This document shows positions 59,359 to 64,000 of a stretch of 64,000 nucleotides of DNA, in pieces (the stretch's first letter is position 1; each line of letters starts with the position of its first letter). Made by a program: the position numbers and the translations under genes. This stretch comes from Closterium sp. Naga37s-1 (lineage: Eukaryota; Streptophyta; Zygnematophyceae; Desmidiales; Closteriaceae), in the NCBI GenBank assembly GCA_947471745.1, contig CANJKZ010000502.1:193501-257500 (forward strand), in the 5' to 3' direction. A model generated the notes under the pieces. The model did no database searches, had not been told where the DNA came from, and saw nothing but the letters and a program-made list of their open reading frames with translations.

Positions 59359-62300
59359 CAAGGGAGTCAGGCGCAAGCGAATCGGGCGCAAGCGAATCGG
59401 GCGCAAGGGAATCGGGCGCAAGGGAATCGGGTGCAAGTGAATCGGGCGCAAGGGAATCGGGTGCAAGCGAATCGGGCGCAAGAGAATCGGGCGCAAGGGA
59501 GTCGGGCGCAAGGGAGTCAGGCGCAAGGGAATCGGGCACAAGCGAATCGGGCGCAAGGGAATCGGGCGCAAGCGAATCGGGCGCAAGGGAATCGAGCGCA
59601 AGCGAATCGGGCGCAAGGGAGTCGGGCGCAAGCGAGTCGGGCGCGCAAGTGAATCGGGCGCAAGCGAGTCGGGCGCAAGCGAATCGGGCGCAAGGGAATC
59701 GGGCACAAGCGAATCAGGCGCAAGGGAATCGGGCGCAAGCGAATCGGGCGCAAGCGAATCGGGCGCAAGCGAGTCGGGCGCAAGGGAGTCGGGCGCAAGG
59801 GAGTCGGGCGCAAGCGAATCGGGCGCAAGGGAATCGGGCGCAAGCGAATCCGGCGCAAGGGAATCGGGCGCTAGCGAATCGGGCGCAAGCGAATCGGGCG
59901 CAAGCGAATCGGGCGCAAGCGAATCGGGCGCAAGCGAATGGGGCGCAAGCAATTCGGGCGCAAGGGAATTGGGCGCAAGTGAATCGGGCACAAGAGAATC
60001 GGGCGCAAGGGAGTCAGGCGCAAGGGAGTCGGGCGCAAGGGAATCGGGCGCAAGCGAATCGGGCGCAAGCGAATCGGGCGCAAGGGAGTCGGGCGCAAGG
60101 GAGTCGGGCGCAAGAGAATCGGGCGCAAGCGAATCGGGCGCAAGGGAATCAGGTGCAAGCGAATCGGGCGCAAGGGAGTCGGGCGCAAGCGAGTCGGGCG
60201 CGCAAGCGAATCGGGCGCAAGCGAGTCGGGCGCAAGGGAATCGGGCGCAAGGGAATCGGGCGCAAGCGAATCGGGCGCAAGGGAATCGGGCGCAAGCGAA
60301 TCGGGCGCAAGCGAATCGGGCGCAAGCGAATCGGGCGCAAGCGAATCGGGCGCAAGCGAATCGGGCGCAAGCGAATCGGGCGCAAGCGATTCGGGCGCAA
60401 AGGAATCGGGCGCAAGTGAATCGGGCACAAGAGAATCGGGCGCAAGGGAGACGGGCGCAAGGGAGTCGGGCGCAATGGAATCGGGCGCAAGCGAATCGGG
60501 CGCAAGCGAATCGGGCGCAAGGGAGTCGGGCGCAAGGGAGTCGGGCGCAAGCGAATCGGGCGCAAGGGAATCGGGCGCAAGCGAATCGGGCGCAAGGGAG
60601 TCGGGCGCAAGCGAGTCGGGCGCGCAAGCGAATCGGGCGCAATCGGGCGCAAGCGAATCGGGTGCAAGCGAATCGGGCGCAAGGGATTCGGGCGCAAGGG
60701 AGTCGGGCGCAAGCGAATCGGGCGCAAGGGAATCGGGCGCAAGCGAATCCGGCGCAAGCGAATCGGGCGCAAGCGAATCGGGCGCAAGCGAATCGGGCGC
60801 AAGCGAATCGGGCGCAAGCGAATCGGGCGCAAGCGATTCGGGCGCAAGGGAATCGGGCGCAAGTGAATCGGGCACAAGAGAATCGGGCGCAAGGGAGTCG
60901 GGCGCAAGGGAGTCGGGCGCAAGGGAATCGGGCGCAAGCGAATCGGGCGCAAGCGAATCGGGCGCAAGGGAGTCGGGCGCAAGGGAGTCGGGCGCGCAAG
61001 CGAATCGGGCGCAAGCGAGTCGGGCGCAAGGGAATCGGGCGCAAGGGAATCGGGCGCAAGCGAATCGGGCGCAAGGGAATCGGGCGCAAGCGAATCGGGC
61101 GCAAGCGAATCGGGCGCAAGCGAATCGGGCGCAAGGGAGTCGGGCGCAAGGGAGTCGGGCGCAAGCGAATCGGGCGCAAGGGAATCGGGCGCAAGCGAAT
61201 CCGGCGCAAGGGAATCGGGCGCAAGCGAATCGGGCGCAAGCGAATCGGGCGCAAGCGAATCGGGCGCAAGCGATTCGGGCACAAGGGAATCGAGTGCAAG
61301 CGAATCGGGCACAAGAGAGTCGGGCGCAAGGGAGTCGGGCGCAAGGGAGTCGGGCGCAAGGGAATCGGGCGCAAGCGAATCGGGCGCAAGGGAATCGGGC
61401 GCAAGCGAATCGGGCGCAAGGGAATCGGGCGCAAGCGAATCGGGCGCAAGCGAATCGAGCGCAAGGGAATCGGGCGCAAGCGAATCGGGCGCAAGGGAAT
61501 CGGGCGCAAGCGAATCGGGCGCAAGGGAATCGAGCGCAAGCGAATCGGGCGCAAGCGAATTGGGCGCAAGCGAATCGGGCGCAAGGGAATCGAGCGCAAG
61601 CGATTCGGGCGCAAGGGAGTCGGGCGCAAGCGAGTCGGGCGCGCAAGCGAGTCGGGCGCAAGCGAGTCGGGCGCAAGGGAATCGGGCGCAAGGGAATCGG
61701 GCGCAAGCGAATCGGGCGAAAGGGAATCAGGCGCAAGCAAATCGGGCGCAAGCGAATCGGGCGCAAGCGAATCGGGCGCAAGCGAATCGGGCGCAAGGGA
61801 GTCGGGCGCAAGGGAGTCGGGCGCAAGCGAATCGGGCGCAAGGGAATCGGGTGCAAGGGAATCGGGCGCAAGCGAATCGGGCACAAGAGAATCGGGCGCA
61901 AGGGAGTCGGGCGCAAGGGAGTCGGGCGCAAGAGAATCGGGCACAAGTGAATCGGGCGCAAGGAAATCGGGCGCAAGGGAATTGGGCGCAAGCGAATCGG
62001 GCGCAAGCGAATCGGGCGCAAGGGAGTCGGGCGCAAGGGAATCGGGCGCAAGCGAATCGGGCGCAAGGGAATAGGGCGCAAGGGAATCGGGCGGAAGGGA
62101 TTCGGGCGCAAAGGAATCGGGCGCAATCGAATCGGGCGCAAGCGAATCGGGCGCAAGGGAGTCGAGCGCAAGCAAGTCGGGCGTAAGCGAATCGGGCGCA
62201 AGCGAATCGGGCGCAAGCGTATCGGGCGCAAGCGAATCGGGCGCAAGCGAGTCGGAGGCAAGGGAATCGGGCGCAAGGGAATCGGGCGCAAGCAAATCGG

Positions 62301-64000
62301 GCGCAAGCGAATCGGGCGCAAGAGAGTCGGGCGCAAGCGAATCGGGCGCAAGCGAGTCGGGCGCAAGCGAATCGGGCGCAAGCGAATCGGGCGCATGGGA
62401 ATCGGGCGCAAGGGAATCGGGCGCATGGGAATCGGGCGCAAGGGAATCGGGCGCAAGGGAATCGGGCGCAAGCGAATCGGGCGCAAGGGAATCGGGCGCA
62501 AGGGAATCGGGCGCAAGCGAATCGGGCGCAAGGGAGTCGGGCGCAAGCGAGTCGGGCGCAAGCGAATCGGGCGCAAGCGAGTCGGGCGCAAGGGAGTCGG
62601 GCGCAAGCGAATCGGGCGCAAGGGAATCGGGCGCAAGCGAATCGGGCGCAAGGGAGTCGGGCGCAAGCGAGTCGGGCGCGCAAGCGAATCGGGCGCAATC
62701 GGGCGCAAGCGAATCGGGCGCAAGCGAATCGGGCGCAAGGGATTCGGGCGCAAGGGAGTCGGGCGCAAGCGAATCGGGCGCAAGGGAATCGGGCGCAAGC
62801 GAATCCGGCGCAAGCGAATCGGGCGCAAGCGAATCGGGCGCAAGCGAATCGGGCGCAAGCGAATCGGGCGCAAGCGAATCGGGCGCAAGCGATTCGGGCG
62901 CAAGGGAATCGGGCGCAAGTGAATCGGGCACAAGAGAATCGGGCGCAAGGGAGTCGGGCGCAAGGGAGTCGGGCGCAAGGGAATCGGGCGCAAGCGAATC
63001 GGGCGCAAGCGAATCGGGCGCAAGGGAGTCGGGCGCAAGGGAGTCGGGCGCGCAAGCGAATCGGGCGCAAGCGAGTCGGGCGCAAGGGAATCGGGCGCAA
63101 GGGAATCGGGCGCAAGCGAATCGGGCGCAAGGGAATCGGGCGCAAGCGAATCGGGCGCAAGCGAATCGGGCGCAAGCGAATCGGGCGCAAGGGAGTCGGG
63201 CGCAAGGGAGTCGGGCGCAAGCGAATCGGGCGCAAGGGAATCGGGCGCAAGCGAATCCGGCGCAAGGGAATCGGGCGCAAGCGAATCGGGCGCAAGCGAA
63301 TCGGGCGCAAGCGAATCGGGCGCAAGCGATTCGGGCACAAGGGAATCGAGTGCAAGCGAATCGGGCACAAGAGAGTCGGGCGCAAGGGAGTCGGGCGCAA
63401 GGGAGTCGGGCGCAAGGGAATCGGGCGCAAGCGAATCGGGCGCAAGGGAATCGGGCGCAAGCGAATCGGGCGCAAGGGAATCGGGCGCAAGCGAATCGGG
63501 CGCAAGCGAATCGAGCGCAAGGGAATCGGGCGCAAGCGAATCGGGCGCAAGGGAATCGGGCGCAAGCGAATCGGGCGCAAGGGAATCGAGCGCAAGCGAA
63601 TCGGGCGCAAGCGAATTGGGCGCAAGCGAATCGGGCGCAAGGGAATCGAGCGCAAGCGATTCGGGCGCAAGGGAGTCGGGCGCAAGCGAGTCGGGCGCGC
63701 AAGCGAGTCGGGCGCAAGCGAGTCGGGCGCAAGGGAATCGGGCGCAAGGGAATCGGGCGCAAGCGAATCGGGCGAAAGGGAATCAGGCGCAAGCAAATCG
63801 GGCGCAAGCGAATCGGGCGCAAGCGAATCGGGCGCAAGCGAATCGGGCGCAAGGGAGTCGGGCGCAAGGGAGTCGGGCGCAAGCGAATCGGGCGCAAGGG
63901 AATCGGGTGCAAGGGAATCGGGCGCAAGCGAATCGGGCACAAGAGAATCGGGCGCAAGGGAGTCGGGCGCAAGGGAGTCGGGCGCAAGAGAATCGGGCAC
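59359..64000 (+). repeat. 15-bp minisatellite, block 4 (~309 copies, runs off window)
   Basis: Same unit as the other blocks. A segment beginning about 60540 is repeated 2,056 bp downstream: the rare variant AATCGGGCGCAATCGGGCGC lies at 60631 and 62687, and the match continues to the window end with very few differences (for example GGGTGC versus GGGCGC about 40 bp after the marker). The array continues past the window. Confidence 0.96.

Overview
The window is eukaryotic nuclear DNA made almost entirely of tandem repeats and transposable elements; I see no ordinary single-copy host gene. Evidence: spliceosomal GT-AG introns, Ty1/copia retrotransposons with tRNA-iMet-type primer sites, and a multi-exon DNA transposon. 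GC-rich coding and the gag/pol style fit a repeat-rich green lineage genome, possibly a streptophyte alga such as Closterium; that placement is inference from memory and is weak.

Layout. 1-8140: 28-bp minisatellite. 8141-13046: 367-bp satellite, itself a diverged dimer of ~183-bp halves, split by a GC-rich ~1.08-kb insertion (9652-10730). 13047-14325: more 28-bp minisatellite, so the satellite sits inside that array. From 14326 to the window end the background is a 15-bp minisatellite (unit GGGCGCAAGCGAATC, roughly 1,060 copies in four blocks). It is broken by three copia elements, each with identical LTRs and a 5-bp target duplication taken from the array: copia-1 (18288-25942, plus strand, TSD AATCG), copia-2 (31937-50185, minus strand, TSD CAAGC) and copia-3 (51573-59358, minus strand, TSD CAAGG). 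Copia-3 has an intact 2,002-residue Gag-Pol. Copia-1 has one frameshift in gag. Copia-2 has lost its capsid region, carries a frameshift and has a 516-bp in-frame deletion before the reverse transcriptase.

The most interesting object is an 11,725-bp DNA transposon (38365-50089) inserted in the 5' LTR of copia-2. It has terminal inverted repeats beginning CATCACAAAAA and a TA target duplication; removing it with one TA restores a 136-bp LTR identical to the other LTR. It carries two divergently transcribed, spliced genes. One is an 11-exon, 887-aa transposase resembling the Plavaka/CACTA (CMC) group, with an N-terminal C2HC finger and candidate catalytic residues D297, D487 and E649. The other is a 6-exon, 1,045-aa gene of unknown function with a basic/AT-hook-like N-terminus, a ~100-residue glutamate tract and a conserved-looking C-terminus. 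Between them are 178-bp tandem repeats, and one intron of the second gene holds about 24 copies of CACGTCA, a bZIP-type site.

How it fits together: a large satellite/minisatellite region has acted as a landing zone for copia elements, and a CMC-type transposon then landed in one of them. All exon structures were assembled by hand from splice signals and phase; no searches were run.
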